64,000 nt of DNA from Plastoroseomonas arctica. GTDB taxonomy: Bacteria > Pseudomonadota > Alphaproteobacteria > Acetobacterales > Acetobacteraceae. The position numbers were made by a program, and so were the translations under genes. Shown here piece by piece: positions 44,129 to 53,999 of this stretch. The stretch lies in contig NZ_JAAEDH010000009.1 of the NCBI RefSeq assembly GCF_018128965.1, positions 98,178 through 162,177 of the forward strand. The letters are read 5' to 3'. Under the pieces are notes generated by a model. That model was not told the DNA's origin. It saw nothing but the letters and a program-made list of their open reading frames with translations, and searched no databases. The first letter of the stretch is position 1. The number at the start of each line of letters is the position of its first letter.

Positions 44129-44206
44129 GGCACCATCCCAAAGGTCAAAGCGCAGCCGGTGCGAGCGGGCATCATCCCGTCCGCGCAGGTACAACGTCTA
44201 GCATGT

Positions 44207-44233
44207 GGCGACCCGCTTTCGCAGGGGGTCGCC
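44207..44233 (-). terminator. Stem-loop between tssE and tssF
   Basis: GGCGACCC (44207-44214) pairs perfectly with GGGTCGCC (44226-44233) around an 11-base loop. It sits inside the tss operon in the only sizeable gap between tssE and tssF. No T-tract follows, so partial attenuation or RNA processing is more likely than full termination. Confidence 0.4.
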
Positions 44234-44243
44234 GGTCGAGCCG

Positions 44244-44750
44244 CTACCCCTCGGTCACCGAGATATCGAGCGTGGAGGGGCGCACCACGGTTTCGAAGCT
44301 GATCTGCTCCGGCACCGGGTCGGTGCGCAGCACCGCCTCGATCCGCAAGCGCAGCACGCGGTCGATCGCCTCGCGCGAGGCGTCGCGCAGCTGCACCTTC
44401 ACCTGCATCAGCCGCGGCTCGTAGCGGCGGATGGTCGCCTCCACCTCGCGCGCGACGGCCAGGCGGCGCTGCTCCTCGCTGAAGGCGCCCGCCGTCGGGT
44501 CCGGCACGCCGTAGCCCACCGGGGAGACGGCGAGTTCCAGCAGCCCCGGCGGTGTCGGCACGCGCCGGCGCCGCGCATTGAGCAGGGTCTCCATGTCGCG
44601 CCGCACCGCGCCGCGCAGAATCTCGATGGCGTAGCCCTGGGTGAGCGGCGGGTCGGCCGGCGCATCTGGATCGGCGTCGAGCAGCCGGTCCAGCAGGGGC
44701 AGGCGGATCCGCGCCCCTGCATTCTTGTCGTTGCGCCGCGTGTCGCTCAT
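44244..44750 (-). CDS. tssE: T6SS baseplate protein TssE (gp25-like)
   Basis: 168 residues with the gp25/GPW fold: RLPLLDRLLD at the N-terminus, an EILRGAVRRDMETLLNARRR segment (first helix pair with the conserved ...LLNARR), then GLLELAVSPVGYGVPD and a VKVQLRDASREAIDRVLRLRIEAV strand-helix. TssE nucleates the sheath on the baseplate. The start at 44750 is eight bases after the impE stop; longer in-frame readings overlap impE in a wrong frame. Confidence 0.9.
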   Translation of the reverse strand: MSDTRRNDKNAGARIRLPLLDRLLDADPDAPADPPLTQGYAIEILRGAVRRDMETLLNARRRRVPTPPGLLELAVSPVGYGVPDPTAGAFSEEQRRLAVAREVEATIRRYEPRLMQVKVQLRDASREAIDRVLRLRIEAVLRTDPVPEQISFETVVRPSTLDISVTEG

Positions 44751-44758
44751 TGCGCGGC

Positions 44759-45550
44759 TCAGTCTTCGAAGGTCAGCTCGGTGACCTCGGCCATCGGCAC
44801 CGCATCCTCGCCGATCAGCAGCAGGCGCTGGCCGAGGCCGCGCACCGGGCCCTTCTCGGCTTCCGTCCAATCCGTGTTGCGGCCCAGGCGTAGCGGCGAG
44901 GGCATGTCCTTCGCGGTCCAGGGATAGATGTTGGGCAGGTAGACCACGCCTTCCGTCCCATCCTTGGTCTCGATCGCGGCGCGGCGCCAGTACAGGTCGC
45001 GCGGACGGCGCGGGGCGTCGAAGGAGAGCGCACGCAGTCGCTCGACCGGCACCCACATGTAGTCGCCGCCGGTGGTGATCACCTCGAAGATCGGCGCGAA
45101 GAGGTCGTCGGCGTCGCGGAGGTCGTCGAAGGCGACGTCGCCATGCTTGCCCGAGACGCGGGCGCGGAGGGATTCCGCCTCGGCGGCGGAGGCATTGGCG
45201 CCGGCGACGTCGCCGGCGCGCAGCTGCACCAGCGCCTGCATGGCGGCCTTCTGCGCCTCGGTCGGGTCATCGCCCTGGAACTTGGGCAGGCGGCCTTCGG
45301 CGAAGGTCTGGCGTCGCCATTCCTCGGCGCGCAGCAGGCAGCGGAATTCGAGCACCGCGGGCGAGGGCTCGTCGAGGATGACGGCGTCGAGCGCACGGTC
45401 CGCCTTCTCGATCTCGCCGGCGAAGATCTGCATCTCGGCCAGCATCCAGCGCAGGCCGGATTCGCGCGGGGATGCCTTGACGGCCGCGATCGCGGCGGCA
45501 ACCGCGCCGTCGATGTCGCCACTGGTGAACGCTTCGCCTGTCGTCGTCAT
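44759..45550 (-). CDS. T6SS accessory protein ImpE/TagJ
   Basis: 263 residues. The N-terminal half is helical with TPR-like character (GDIDGAVAAAIAAVKASPRESGLRWMLAEMQIFAGEIEKADRAL spans about 12-55), and the C-terminal half carries EVITTGGDYMWVPVERLRALSFDAPRRPRDLYWR, the ImpE/TagJ signature. TagJ binds the sheath protein TssB and may assist ClpV-driven recycling. The ATG overlaps the tssC2 stop by four bases. ImpE is typical of imp-type T6SS loci and fits the two-TssC arrangement here. Confidence 0.9.
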   Translation of the reverse strand: MTTTGEAFTSGDIDGAVAAAIAAVKASPRESGLRWMLAEMQIFAGEIEKADRALDAVILDEPSPAVLEFRCLLRAEEWRRQTFAEGRLPKFQGDDPTEAQKAAMQALVQLRAGDVAGANASAAEAESLRARVSGKHGDVAFDDLRDADDLFAPIFEVITTGGDYMWVPVERLRALSFDAPRRPRDLYWRRAAIETKDGTEGVVYLPNIYPWTAKDMPSPLRLGRNTDWTEAEKGPVRGLGQRLLLIGEDAVPMAEVTELTFED

Positions 45551-47139
45551 GCTGACCTCGCCGCCTGAAGATCCGTCACCAGCCGGAAGGAGGCACCGAC
45601 CTCGTCGAGCTGGTAATGGGGTTGAAGATGAATCACGCAGCCGAAAACGCCGGGCTTGCCCGGCTTTTCGGTGACCTGGACCTTGGCTTCGCGCAACGGG
45701 TAGCGCGCGCCGCGATCACTACCCGCCGACATGTCGGCGAATTTCTGCAGCCAGGCCTGCAGCCGACGCTGGATCTGGTCCGCATCCTGGAAGGAGCCGA
45801 CCATGTCGCGGCCCATCAGCTTGAGGCAATGTGCAAAGCGGGACATGCACAGCAGCGCGTTGAACTGCGCCGAGAGGCGCTGGTTCGCGTTGGCGATGTC
45901 CGAATTCATCTTGGGCGGCACGTGGATCGACGGCATGGCGCCGAAGCTCGCCTCGCCCAGGCCCTCGAGGCCGACGAGCGGGACCAGGCCGCCTTCCACC
46001 GCCTGGCGCTCCTGGTCGTCCGTCAATGCGAGTTCCATCGGCGGGCGCAGGGCCAGACCGACCGGGTCGGCGAAGTGCCGCTCATTCGGCAGCGTGGCGA
46101 TGACGCCGCCCTGGGCTTCGTGGTCGATCGTGGCGCCGCGGATATCGGCCGGCCAGTTCGAGGTGGCGAAGGAGCGCACGGCGGCGGCCGCGAGCGCAAA
46201 GCCGGCCGAGGTCCAGACGCGCGTCGATGAATCGGGCGCGTATTCGCGGTAGCGGAAGCGGTCGGCGCGGGTGCCGTCATCGGGCCAGGGGCAGCGCGCC
46301 GCCATGCGCGGCAGCACCACGCAGAGGAAGCGCGTGTCGTCGCGCGTTTGCAGGCTTCGCCAGCGCAGCCGGTCGGAACTGCGCAACGGCTCGGCTATGT
46401 CGGAATGCGCGCCGACCTCGCCCCAGGTGTCGAAACCGACCAGGGCGGGATGCGCGGCGATCACCGTCGGCGCGAAGGAGGCGGCGGCGACGGCGGAGAG
46501 GCCGTCGAGCCCGCTCACATCGTCGGTCGGGCTGCCGGGGCCGGGCATGTGACGCACTTCGTAATCGGCCATGAGCATGGAGAAGGGCTCGCCGCCCGGC
46601 GTGCCGAACTCGCCCTCGTAGATGATGCGGAATAGGGCACTCTGGTCGAAATCCGAGGCCTTGTCGAAATCGCGGCAGATCTCGGCCCAGCGCGCATTCA
46701 GCACGCGCACTTTGACCTTGGCGCCGAACGGCACCTGGTCCACCAGCCAGTGCAGCCCGCGCCAGCCGCCCTCGAGGCGGCGAAACCGCTCATGGTGCAG
46801 GATCGCGTCGAGCTGGGTGCCGATCAGCTTGTCGATGGCGGCGATGTCGCGGTCGATGGAGGCTTCCAGCCGCTGCATGGCCAGGCGCTTGCCCCGCGCG
46901 GTACCATCATGCGCGAGCAGGCTGGGCAGCCGCGCGCCGCACCAAAGCTGCAGCGCCTCGACCGGCTTCGCGCCGGCGACGAGGTGCGACAGGTCGGCCC
47001 CAGTGTCGGTGTAGCCGGGACCGTAGAAATTGCCGGACAGGATGCGCGCGCGGAGCGCGGGGCGCACCACATCGGCGCCCCCCAAGATTTCGGGGGGCGC
47101 GCTTTCCAGGACGGCCAAGCCGTCTGGCCCAGGGCCCAT
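45547..47139 (-). CDS. Second T6SS sheath-type protein TssC2
   Basis: 530 residues and clearly TssC-like: [54 protein letters not shown], the [23 protein letters not shown]-terminal block. It differs much from the neighbour TssC: an ~85-residue N-terminal extension (LESAPPEILGGADVVRP, FYGPGYTDTG) and altered middle loops. Two TssC genes in tandem are known from Agrobacterium-type T6SS loci. It could form part of the same sheath, a cap, or a regulator. AAGGGGGG nine bases upstream of the ATG supports the start; it begins 29 bases after tssC. Confidence 0.88.
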   Translation of the reverse strand: MGPGPDGLAVLESAPPEILGGADVVRPALRARILSGNFYGPGYTDTGADLSHLVAGAKPVEALQLWCGARLPSLLAHDGTARGKRLAMQRLEASIDRDIAAIDKLIGTQLDAILHHERFRRLEGGWRGLHWLVDQVPFGAKVKVRVLNARWAEICRDFDKASDFDQSALFRIIYEGEFGTPGGEPFSMLMADYEVRHMPGPGSPTDDVSGLDGLSAVAAASFAPTVIAAHPALVGFDTWGEVGAHSDIAEPLRSSDRLRWRSLQTRDDTRFLCVVLPRMAARCPWPDDGTRADRFRYREYAPDSSTRVWTSAGFALAAAAVRSFATSNWPADIRGATIDHEAQGGVIATLPNERHFADPVGLALRPPMELALTDDQERQAVEGGLVPLVGLEGLGEASFGAMPSIHVPPKMNSDIANANQRLSAQFNALLCMSRFAHCLKLMGRDMVGSFQDADQIQRRLQAWLQKFADMSAGSDRGARYPLREAKVQVTEKPGKPGVFGCVIHLQPHYQLDEVGASFRLVTDLQAARSA

Positions 47140-47168
47140 GGAGCCCGCCCCCCTTCAGAACAGCCGCG

Positions 47169-48662
47169 TCAGGACTTCTGCGGGATCCGCGCGACCATGC
47201 GCATGGAGGTGGACAGTTCCTCCATCTGCAGCCACGGGCGCAGGTAGGCAACGGCGTTGTACACGCCCGGCTTGCCGGGCACTTCCTTCACCTCAACCTT
47301 CGCTTCGCGCAGCGGGTAGCGAGCGCGCATTTCCTGCCCGCCGCCTTCCGACGCGTTGACGTAGTTGCGGATCCAACGGTTCAGCCAATTCTCGACGTCG
47401 GTCGCCTCCATGAAGGAGCCGATCTTGTCCCGCGCCATCACCTTCAGGAAGTGCGCGAAACGGCTGGTCGCCATCAGGTAGGGCAGGCGCGCGGAGATTG
47501 CGGCGTTCGCCGTCGCTTCCGGGCGGTCGTACTTCTTCGGCTTCTGCACGGACTGGCCACCGAAGAACACGGCGTAGTCGGTGTTCTTGTAGTGGCAGAG
47601 CGGCAGGAAGCCGAGGCCGGAGAGCTCCGCCTCGCGACGATCGGTGATGCCGATCTCGGTCGGGCACTGCTGATCGCTGTCGCCGTCATCGGACTTGAAG
47701 ACGTGCGTGGGCAGGTTGGAGACCTTGCCGCCGCCTTCCGCACCGCGGATCGCGACGCAGAAGCCGTACTGCGCGAAGGCGTCGGTGAGGCGCGCCCCCA
47801 TGACGTAGGCGGCGTTCATCCAGTTGTAGCTCTCGTGCTCCATCTGCTTCGCGTTGCCGGCCGCATCGTACTCGGCTTCCTCGTAGTTGAACTCCTCGAC
47901 CGGCTTGGTCGCGGAGCCATAGGGAAGCCGGGCGATGGTGCGCGGCATGACGAGGTTCACGAACCGCGCATCCTCGCTCTCGCGGAAGGCGCGCCACTTC
48001 GCGTATTCCGTCGTGTCGAAGATCTTGGCGAGGTCGCGCGGCTTGTCGAGCTCCTGCCAGCTGTCCATGCCGAACAGGCCCGCGCCGGCGGCCGAGATGA
48101 AGGGCGCGAAGGACGCGGCCGCCACCGAGGACATCAGGCGCAGCGTCTCGACGTCGTCGGGGTGGTTCGTCCACTCGTAGTCGCCGATGAGCGCGCCGTA
48201 AGGCTCGCCGCCGGGGGTGCCGAACTCGTTCTCGTAGAGCTTCTTGAAGATCTGGCTCTGGTCGAACTCCACGGCCTTCTGCAGGTCGCGCGAGAGATCC
48301 TTCTTCGACGCCTGGATCATCTTGATCTTGAGGCCGGTACCGGTCTCGGAGTTCATGACCAGGTAGTTCAGGCCGCGCCAGCTGCCTTCGAGCTTGTTGA
48401 AGCGCGGGTGGTGCATGATCTTGTTCAGCTGCTCGGAGAGCTTCTGATCGATCGCCGCGATGGCACGGTCGAAGGTGACCGTGAGGTTGCGGCTGAAGGT
48501 GACGGTGCCCTTCAGCGCTTCTTCGGTCAGTGCCTTGATCAGGTCCTGGGCGCGATCGCGCTCAGTCTGCTTGGTCGCGCCGATGACCTGATCGAGAAAG
48601 GAGACGCCACCTTCGGTGGTCGTCGTGGCCGCTGCCGCGGCGGAGCCCTGGGCCTCACTCAT
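47169..48662 (-). CDS. tssC: T6SS contractile sheath large subunit TssC
   Basis: 497 residues, canonical length. Landmarks: [102 protein letters not shown], and the C-terminal [25 protein letters not shown]. TssC pairs with TssB to build the sheath around the Hcp tube. The start is six bases after the tssB stop. Confidence 0.95.
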   Translation of the reverse strand: MSEAQGSAAAAATTTTEGGVSFLDQVIGATKQTERDRAQDLIKALTEEALKGTVTFSRNLTVTFDRAIAAIDQKLSEQLNKIMHHPRFNKLEGSWRGLNYLVMNSETGTGLKIKMIQASKKDLSRDLQKAVEFDQSQIFKKLYENEFGTPGGEPYGALIGDYEWTNHPDDVETLRLMSSVAAASFAPFISAAGAGLFGMDSWQELDKPRDLAKIFDTTEYAKWRAFRESEDARFVNLVMPRTIARLPYGSATKPVEEFNYEEAEYDAAGNAKQMEHESYNWMNAAYVMGARLTDAFAQYGFCVAIRGAEGGGKVSNLPTHVFKSDDGDSDQQCPTEIGITDRREAELSGLGFLPLCHYKNTDYAVFFGGQSVQKPKKYDRPEATANAAISARLPYLMATSRFAHFLKVMARDKIGSFMEATDVENWLNRWIRNYVNASEGGGQEMRARYPLREAKVEVKEVPGKPGVYNAVAYLRPWLQMEELSTSMRMVARIPQKS

Positions 48663-48668
48663 GATCTC

Positions 48669-49172
48669 TTATTCCTTCTTGTCGAGGCCGAGTTCGGACG
48701 ACAGCTGCCCGAGCTTGTCCTTGTCCTGCAGAACGTCCTCGAGCATCTTTTCGAGGTCTTCGGAGCGGTCGACCTTGCTCATCAGGTCGCGCAGCTTGGA
48801 GCGGGTCTCCATCAGCGCCTTGAGCGCGGGGACCTGCTCGGCGACGCGCGCCGGGTCGAAATCGTCGAGCGACTTGAACTTCAGGTTCACGCCGAGCTGG
48901 CTGCCGTCGCCGGCGAGCGTGTTGTCGACCTTGAGGTTCAGGCCGGGCTGGATGCGCGCCATGACGTCGTTGAAATTGTCGCGGTCGATCTGGGTGAACT
49001 TGCGCTCGCCGAGCGGCTTCAGCGGCTCGGCCGGGTCGCCGGCGTAGTCGCCCATCACGCCGACCACGAACGGCAGCTCACGAACGACTTCGGCGCCCTC
49101 GGTCTCGACCTGATACGTGATGTGGACGCGCGGCTTCCGCACGCGCGCAAGCTTGTCGTGAACGCTGCTCAT
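48669..49172 (-). CDS. tssB: T6SS contractile sheath small subunit TssB
   Basis: 167 residues. The start [25 protein letters not shown] and then [16 protein letters not shown] are diagnostic for TssB/VipA, as are [22 protein letters not shown] and [18 protein letters not shown]. The C-terminus is a helix that binds ClpV in other systems. ATG 49172 is preferred with AAAGGG upstream; the in-frame codon at 49178 is a TTG. Confidence 0.95.
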   Translation of the reverse strand: MSSVHDKLARVRKPRVHITYQVETEGAEVVRELPFVVGVMGDYAGDPAEPLKPLGERKFTQIDRDNFNDVMARIQPGLNLKVDNTLAGDGSQLGVNLKFKSLDDFDPARVAEQVPALKALMETRSKLRDLMSKVDRSEDLEKMLEDVLQDKDKLGQLSSELGLDKKE

Positions 49173-49230
49173 CGCCAACCCTTTCTAATTTCGTTTCTCG
49201 GAAACTGGCCGCGCAGCCAGACTGAACCGG

Positions 49231-49260
49231 AGCCTACGCAAACCCTAGCCCTATGGTCAA
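49231..49260 (-). promoter_or_regulatory. Possible sigma70-type promoter for tssBC
   Basis: On the minus strand TTGACC (49260-49255) and TAGGCT (49236-49231) have an 18-base spacer, about 60 bases before the tssB ATG. The gap between tssA and tssB is 134 bases, enough for an internal promoter. Confidence 0.35.
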
Positions 49261-49306
49261 CGGCACTCTCGATGAAGCTTCCCCCATCCGGCCGTCCCGT
49301 CAACCA

Positions 49307-50446
49307 TCACCCTTCTGGCCGGTGAATACCCAGACGAACCAGCATCGCCTTGCGGGCGTCGCCTTCGGTCAGAACCTCGGCCAGCAACTCGTCCAGCGGC
49401 AAGCGCGCCCGCCGGGCGGTGTCCTCAAGAGTATACGCCACCGGGGAATGCGGCTCGGTCTTCTTGAACCAGGCCGCGATCTCCTCGATCTGCTTGATCG
49501 CGTCTTCCCGGGTGCGCATCGCGCGCGGACCGGGCGCGCCGCCGGGCATGGCCATGCCGCCGCCATCCATCATGCTGGCACCTCCCGCATCGCCATCGCC
49601 CGCCGCCGCCTCGCCCTCCTCGGTCGCGACCGTGGCGGCCTGCAACGGACCCACGATCTTCACTGCGATGCCGATCACTTCGTCAAGCAGCATCGTGACG
49701 TTGCGCGCAGACGGCGCGTTGCCCTTGAACGGATCGGTCAGCGCCTCATCCATCGCGACCCAGGCTTCGCGCGCGGCCATCGCCGCGAGGCCCACGGATT
49801 TGAGGAAGGCGCTGTCGGCGCGACCTTCGCGCTGCAGCACCTCGAGCTCGGGCACGCCTTCCTTCAGGCGCTTGGCCTTGCGCTCGGCATCGACGATGGC
49901 GGCCACTTCCTCAGCGCGCTTGTAGAGGAACAGGTCGCACATGCTGCCGTCGCCGCGCTTGAACATCGGCGTGCGGCGCAGCGGCTGCATCAGCGTGCCA
50001 TCGGCCCCTTCGCCGGCGAGGCCGCCGACGGGAGAGGCGCGATCCTCGAGCCCCTCCGGCTCCTCGAGCGAGGGGAAGGCCTTGTCCCAGAACGTCTCCG
50101 CGATGCCCTTGATCAGCAGCCCGCCGGCTTGGACGCCGGTCAGACCATCCTGGCGCACCAGCGCCTCGGTCAGCCAGGCCGCGATCTCGAAATCCTTCGA
50201 CTTGGTCTCGAGGATGTTGGTCGCGATCTTCTTCACGTCGCGCCAGTGGCCGGCGATCGCAACGGGGTCGGCATTTGGGTCGCCGCCGTCGAGCAGACGC
50301 TCGAGCGCACGGGCCTCGCCGCGCGCGCCGCGCAGCAGCTGGTAGGGAGCCTTGGGCGTGAAATCCGTCCGCATGTCCACGCCCGCGCCGTCACCTTCGG
50401 CGAGGGGCGCGAGCAGCGCCGCGAGGTCGATCGTCAGTTCAGACAT
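49307..50446 (-). CDS. tssA: T6SS TssA/ImpA-family protein
   Basis: 379 residues. The N-terminal ImpA domain is visible (YQLLRGARGEARALERLLDGG, DWRDVKKIATNILETKSKDFEIAAWLTEALVR region, GLLIKGIAETFWDKAFPSLEEPEGLEDRASPVGGLAG). A Gly/Met-rich hinge (about 300-325, SMMDGGGMAMPGGAPGP) precedes a short C-terminal helical domain (EDAIKQIEEIAAWFKKTEPHSPVAYTLEDTARR). TssA proteins prime and guide tube and sheath growth. AGGGGG seven bases upstream supports the ATG at 50446. It is divergent from clpV; the 245-base gap should hold both promoters but no clear box was identified there. Confidence 0.88.
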   Translation of the reverse strand: MSELTIDLAALLAPLAEGDGAGVDMRTDFTPKAPYQLLRGARGEARALERLLDGGDPNADPVAIAGHWRDVKKIATNILETKSKDFEIAAWLTEALVRQDGLTGVQAGGLLIKGIAETFWDKAFPSLEEPEGLEDRASPVGGLAGEGADGTLMQPLRRTPMFKRGDGSMCDLFLYKRAEEVAAIVDAERKAKRLKEGVPELEVLQREGRADSAFLKSVGLAAMAAREAWVAMDEALTDPFKGNAPSARNVTMLLDEVIGIAVKIVGPLQAATVATEEGEAAAGDGDAGGASMMDGGGMAMPGGAPGPRAMRTREDAIKQIEEIAAWFKKTEPHSPVAYTLEDTARRARLPLDELLAEVLTEGDARKAMLVRLGIHRPEG

Positions 50447-50691
50447 GCCATTCCCCCTGAGCCCGGAGTGTAGCGCAACGCCTGCCGATGCAAAGCCGTA
50501 TCGGAACGAATTTCTTCGTACCGTCTTGAAAACCCGTTCGGCGGCCAGGGCAAGGCCATGGACTTGATGCGTGCGCGCATCTAGTCTTCGATGCGTATTC
50601 GGGGGGGCTTGTCCGGGCGCGCGTTCGCACGCCCCAGGGCTCTTAAACCGCGGCGCTTTCGGCGTCGCTTTGCGGTGGGATGCGTTCCAGC

Positions 50692-53373
50692 ATGATTGCT
50701 CTCGACCTGAAAACACTTGTCGGGCGGATGAACGCGCTTGCGCGCCGCCAGCTCGAAGGCGCTGCCGGGCTCACGCTCTCCCGCAGCCACTACAACGTCG
50801 AAATCGAGCATGTGTTGCTGAAGCTCATCGAGCTGCAGAATTCCGACATCTCGGTGATCATGCGCAAGGCCGGCATCGATGCCGGCAAGGTCGGCATGGA
50901 GATCACCCGCGCGCTGGACAAGCTGCGCACCGGCAATGCCCGCGCCCCTGCCCTGTCGCCCGACATCGTCACCTGGCTGCGCGAGGCCTGGCTGCTCGCC
51001 TCGCTCGAGGGCAAGGGCATCATCCGCTCCGGCCACCTGCTGATCGCGCTGTTGAACGATGAGACGCTGAGCCGCGGCCTCAAGGACAGCGCACCGAGCC
51101 TGATGGCGATCCCGGCCGACCAGCTTCGCCGCGGTCTGGAGGGCTTCACCGAAGGCAGCGACGAGGCCAATGACGCGGCCCCCGCTGGCAGCCCCGGCGC
51201 GGCCGCTGCCGGTGCCGCACCCGGCGAAGCGCCGCGCGGTGGCGGACCGCTCGATCAGTTCTGTACCGACCTCACGGCGCAAGCGAAGGCCGGCAAGATC
51301 GACCCGATCCTCGGCCGCGACGGCGAGATCCGCCAGATCATCGACATCCTCACCCGCCGCCGCCAGAACAACCCGATCTGCACCGGCGAGGCCGGCGTCG
51401 GCAAGACCGCGGTGATCGAGGGCCTCGCGCTGCGTCTCGCCGCCGGCGACGTGCCCGAGGCGCTGAAGAAGGTGCGGCTCATGGCGCTCGATCTGGGCAT
51501 GCTCCAGGCCGGCGCGGGCGTGAAGGGCGAGTTCGAGAACCGCCTCAAGGGCGTGATCGACGGCATCAAATCCTCCCCGATCCCGATCGTGATGTTCATC
51601 GACGAGGCGCACCAGCTGATCGGCGCCGGCGGCGCCGCGGGCCAGAACGATGCGGCCAACCTGCTCAAGCCGGCGCTCGCGCGCGGCGAGATGCGCTGCA
51701 TCGCGGCCACCACCTGGGCCGAGTACAAGAAGTACTTCGAGAAGGACGCCGCACTGACCCGCCGCTTCCAGGTGGTCAAGATCGACGAGCCGACCGAGCC
51801 TCTGGCCCGCGCCATGTTGCGCGGCCTGGTGCCGACGCTGGAGAAGCACCACGGCGTGCGCATCCTCGACGAGGCGATCGACGATGCGGTGCGGCTGTCG
51901 GCCCGCTACATCCCCTCGCGCCAGCTGCCCGACAAGGGCGTGTCGCTGCTCGACACGGCCTGCGCCCGCGTGTCCATGTCGCAGGCCGCGATCCCGGCCC
52001 CGATCGAGGACCGCATGCGCCGGCTGGACCTGGTCGCCGCCGAACTCGCCTCGCTCTCGCGCGAGGCGGTGACCGGTGCCGATCACCTCAAGCGCGTGAC
52101 CGAGCTCGAGAGCGAGAAGGACCAGGCCTCGAAGGAGCTCGAGGCGCTGAACGTGCAGTGGGACGAGGAGAAGAAGCTCGTCGCGGTCATCAAGGAGCTG
52201 CGCACCGCGCTCGAGAATCCGCCCGAGCCTTTGGCCGAGGGTGAGGCCGCGCCGGCCGACCAGGCTGCCGATGCGGCCGATCCCGACAAGCTGCGTGCGG
52301 AGCTCGCCGAGGCGACCAACGAACTGCACAAGCTGCAGGGCGAGGAGCCGCTGGTCCACCCGCTGGTTGATGGCGCGGCGGTTGCCGAAGTCGTCGCCAC
52401 CTGGACCGGCATCCCCGTGGGCCGGATGGTGTCGAACGAGATCAAGGGCGTGCTCGCGCTGGCCGAGACGCTGAAGACCCGCGTCATCGGCCAGGACCAC
52501 GCGATGGAAGCGGTGGCCCAGGCCATCCGCACCAACCGCGCCGGCCTCACCGATCCGCGCAAGCCCGTGGGTGTGTTCATGTTCGCCGGCACCTCGGGCA
52601 CCGGCAAGACCGAGACGGCGATGGCGTTGGCCGACCTGCTCTATGGCGGCGAGGGCAACATCACCATCATCAACATGAGCGAGTTCAAGGAAGAGCATAA
52701 GGTCTCGATGCTCATGGGCGCGCCGGCCGGCTATGTCGGCTATGGCGAGGGCGGCGTGCTGACCGAGGCGGTGCGTCGGCGCCCCTACTCCATCGTGCTG
52801 CTCGACGAGATGGAGAAGGCCCATCCGGGCGTCCAGGACGTGTTCTACCAGGTCTTCGACAAGGGCAACATGAAGGATGGCGAAGGTCGCGACATCGACT
52901 TCCGCAACTGCATCCTGATCATGACGTCGAATGCCGGCACCGACACCATCGCGAAGCTCTGCGCCGACCCGGACACGATGCCGGACCCCGAGGCGCTGGG
53001 CGAGGCGCTGCGCCCCGACCTGCTGAAGGTGTTCAAGCCCGCCTTCCTGGGCCGCGTGAACGTCATCATCTACTACCCGCTGCACGATGCGGTTCTGCGC
53101 AAGATCGTCGTCCTCCAGCTCAACCGCATCAACAAGCGGCTGAAGGAGACCTACGGCGTGCCGCTGGAGTACGGCCCCGAGCTGCCGCAGGCGATCGCCG
53201 CCCGCTGCACCGAGGTGGAGTCCGGCGCCCGCAACATCGAGAACATCCTCAATCGCACCCTGCTGCCCGAACTGTCCGGCCAGATCCTCGGCAAGCGCGC
53301 CGAAGGTGCCGAGATCACGAAAGTGGCAGTGGGTATTGCGGAGGACGGATCGTTCCGCTATACGATCGAATAG
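50692..53373 (+). CDS. clpV: T6SS AAA+ sheath-recycling ATPase ClpV (TssH)
   Basis: 893 residues. An N-terminal Clp-N domain (LDLKTLVGRMNALARRQLEGAAG) is followed by two AAA+ domains. First Walker A is GEAGVGKT (232-239) with Walker B VMFIDEAH; the second is GTSGTGKT (633-640) with LLDEMEKAH. A coiled-coil middle domain (about 440-520) lies between them. ClpV disassembles the contracted TssBC sheath. ATG 50692 matches known ClpV starts; an ATG at 50680 would add four residues. It is divergent from tssA and is followed by hcp. Confidence 0.95.
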   Translation: MIALDLKTLVGRMNALARRQLEGAAGLTLSRSHYNVEIEHVLLKLIELQNSDISVIMRKAGIDAGKVGMEITRALDKLRTGNARAPALSPDIVTWLREAWLLASLEGKGIIRSGHLLIALLNDETLSRGLKDSAPSLMAIPADQLRRGLEGFTEGSDEANDAAPAGSPGAAAAGAAPGEAPRGGGPLDQFCTDLTAQAKAGKIDPILGRDGEIRQIIDILTRRRQNNPICTGEAGVGKTAVIEGLALRLAAGDVPEALKKVRLMALDLGMLQAGAGVKGEFENRLKGVIDGIKSSPIPIVMFIDEAHQLIGAGGAAGQNDAANLLKPALARGEMRCIAATTWAEYKKYFEKDAALTRRFQVVKIDEPTEPLARAMLRGLVPTLEKHHGVRILDEAIDDAVRLSARYIPSRQLPDKGVSLLDTACARVSMSQAAIPAPIEDRMRRLDLVAAELASLSREAVTGADHLKRVTELESEKDQASKELEALNVQWDEEKKLVAVIKELRTALENPPEPLAEGEAAPADQAADAADPDKLRAELAEATNELHKLQGEEPLVHPLVDGAAVAEVVATWTGIPVGRMVSNEIKGVLALAETLKTRVIGQDHAMEAVAQAIRTNRAGLTDPRKPVGVFMFAGTSGTGKTETAMALADLLYGGEGNITIINMSEFKEEHKVSMLMGAPAGYVGYGEGGVLTEAVRRRPYSIVLLDEMEKAHPGVQDVFYQVFDKGNMKDGEGRDIDFRNCILIMTSNAGTDTIAKLCADPDTMPDPEALGEALRPDLLKVFKPAFLGRVNVIIYYPLHDAVLRKIVVLQLNRINKRLKETYGVPLEYGPELPQAIAARCTEVESGARNIENILNRTLLPELSGQILGKRAEGAEITKVAVGIAEDGSFRYTIE

Positions 53374-53417
53374 GTGATCGCTAGGACCGCAGGGCGGCAC
53401 GGGGTCACAAGGACGTT

Positions 53418-53446
53418 TTGAGGTATTACGGCGGAGTATTTATTCC
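53418..53446 (+). promoter_or_regulatory. Possible sigma70-type promoter for hcp
   Basis: TTGAGG (53418-53423) and TATTCC (53441-53446) with a 17-base spacer lie in a locally AT-rich patch of the 145-base gap before the first hcp. A small inverted repeat GCGGA/TCCGC (53431-53448) overlaps it. No sigma54-type -24/-12 pair was found. Confidence 0.3.
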
Positions 53447-53518
53447 GCTAACCTATCGGTCAGGGGTGGACATGGGGTCTGCCTTCAACCGCGGGTTGTT
53501 GCAAAGGGAGAGACTACG

Positions 53519-53992
53519 ATGACCATCATGATCGACTACGAAGGCGTTCCCGGCGAGTCCACGATCCAGGGCTTTGAAAAGTGGATCCCGGTCGAGTCCT
53601 GCCAGTTCGGCGTCGGCCGCGGCATCTCCTCCGCCTACGGCAACTCGACCCGCGAAGGTTCGATCGTGTCCGTGAGCGAGATCACCGTCTCCAAGCTGAC
53701 CGATGGCGCGACCATCAAGCTGCTCGAAGAAGCCCTGCACGGCAAGCTGAACAAGATCGTCAAGATCGCGTTCCTGCGCACCGGTGCCGGCGCCGCCCAG
53801 GAATACCTGTCGTTCGAGCTGAACGGCACGGGCCTTTCGGGCTACTCGCTGTCGTCGGGCGGCGACCGCCCCTCCGAGAGCCTGTCGCTGAACTTCGACA
53901 AGTTCATCCTGAAGTACAACCCGATCGGCGACGACTTCTCGGGCAGCCCGGCGACCGTCGGCTGGGACCTGGCCAAGGCCGTCAAGGTCTGA
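53519..53992 (+). CDS. hcp: T6SS tube protein Hcp (first copy)
   Basis: 157 residues of the Hcp beta-barrel family: MIDYEGVPGESTIQGFEKWIPVESCQFGVGR at the start (split over residues 4-34), EITVSKLTDGATIKLLEEALHGK, and a C-terminal LNFDKFILKYNPIGDD. Hexamers stack into the inner tube and can carry effectors. AAGGGAG ten bases upstream supports the ATG. It follows clpV by 145 bases and precedes a second, diverged hcp; tandem hairpins separate them. Confidence 0.92.
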   Translation: MTIMIDYEGVPGESTIQGFEKWIPVESCQFGVGRGISSAYGNSTREGSIVSVSEITVSKLTDGATIKLLEEALHGKLNKIVKIAFLRTGAGAAQEYLSFELNGTGLSGYSLSSGGDRPSESLSLNFDKFILKYNPIGDDFSGSPATVGWDLAKAVKV

Positions 53993-53999
53993 TGACGCG

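Noticed and set aside
53460..53518. Possible sigma54 promoter before hcp (TTGCA near 53500)
   Set aside because: No GG lies ten bases before the GC, so the -24 element is missing; T6SS loci often use sigma54, but the sequence does not support it here.
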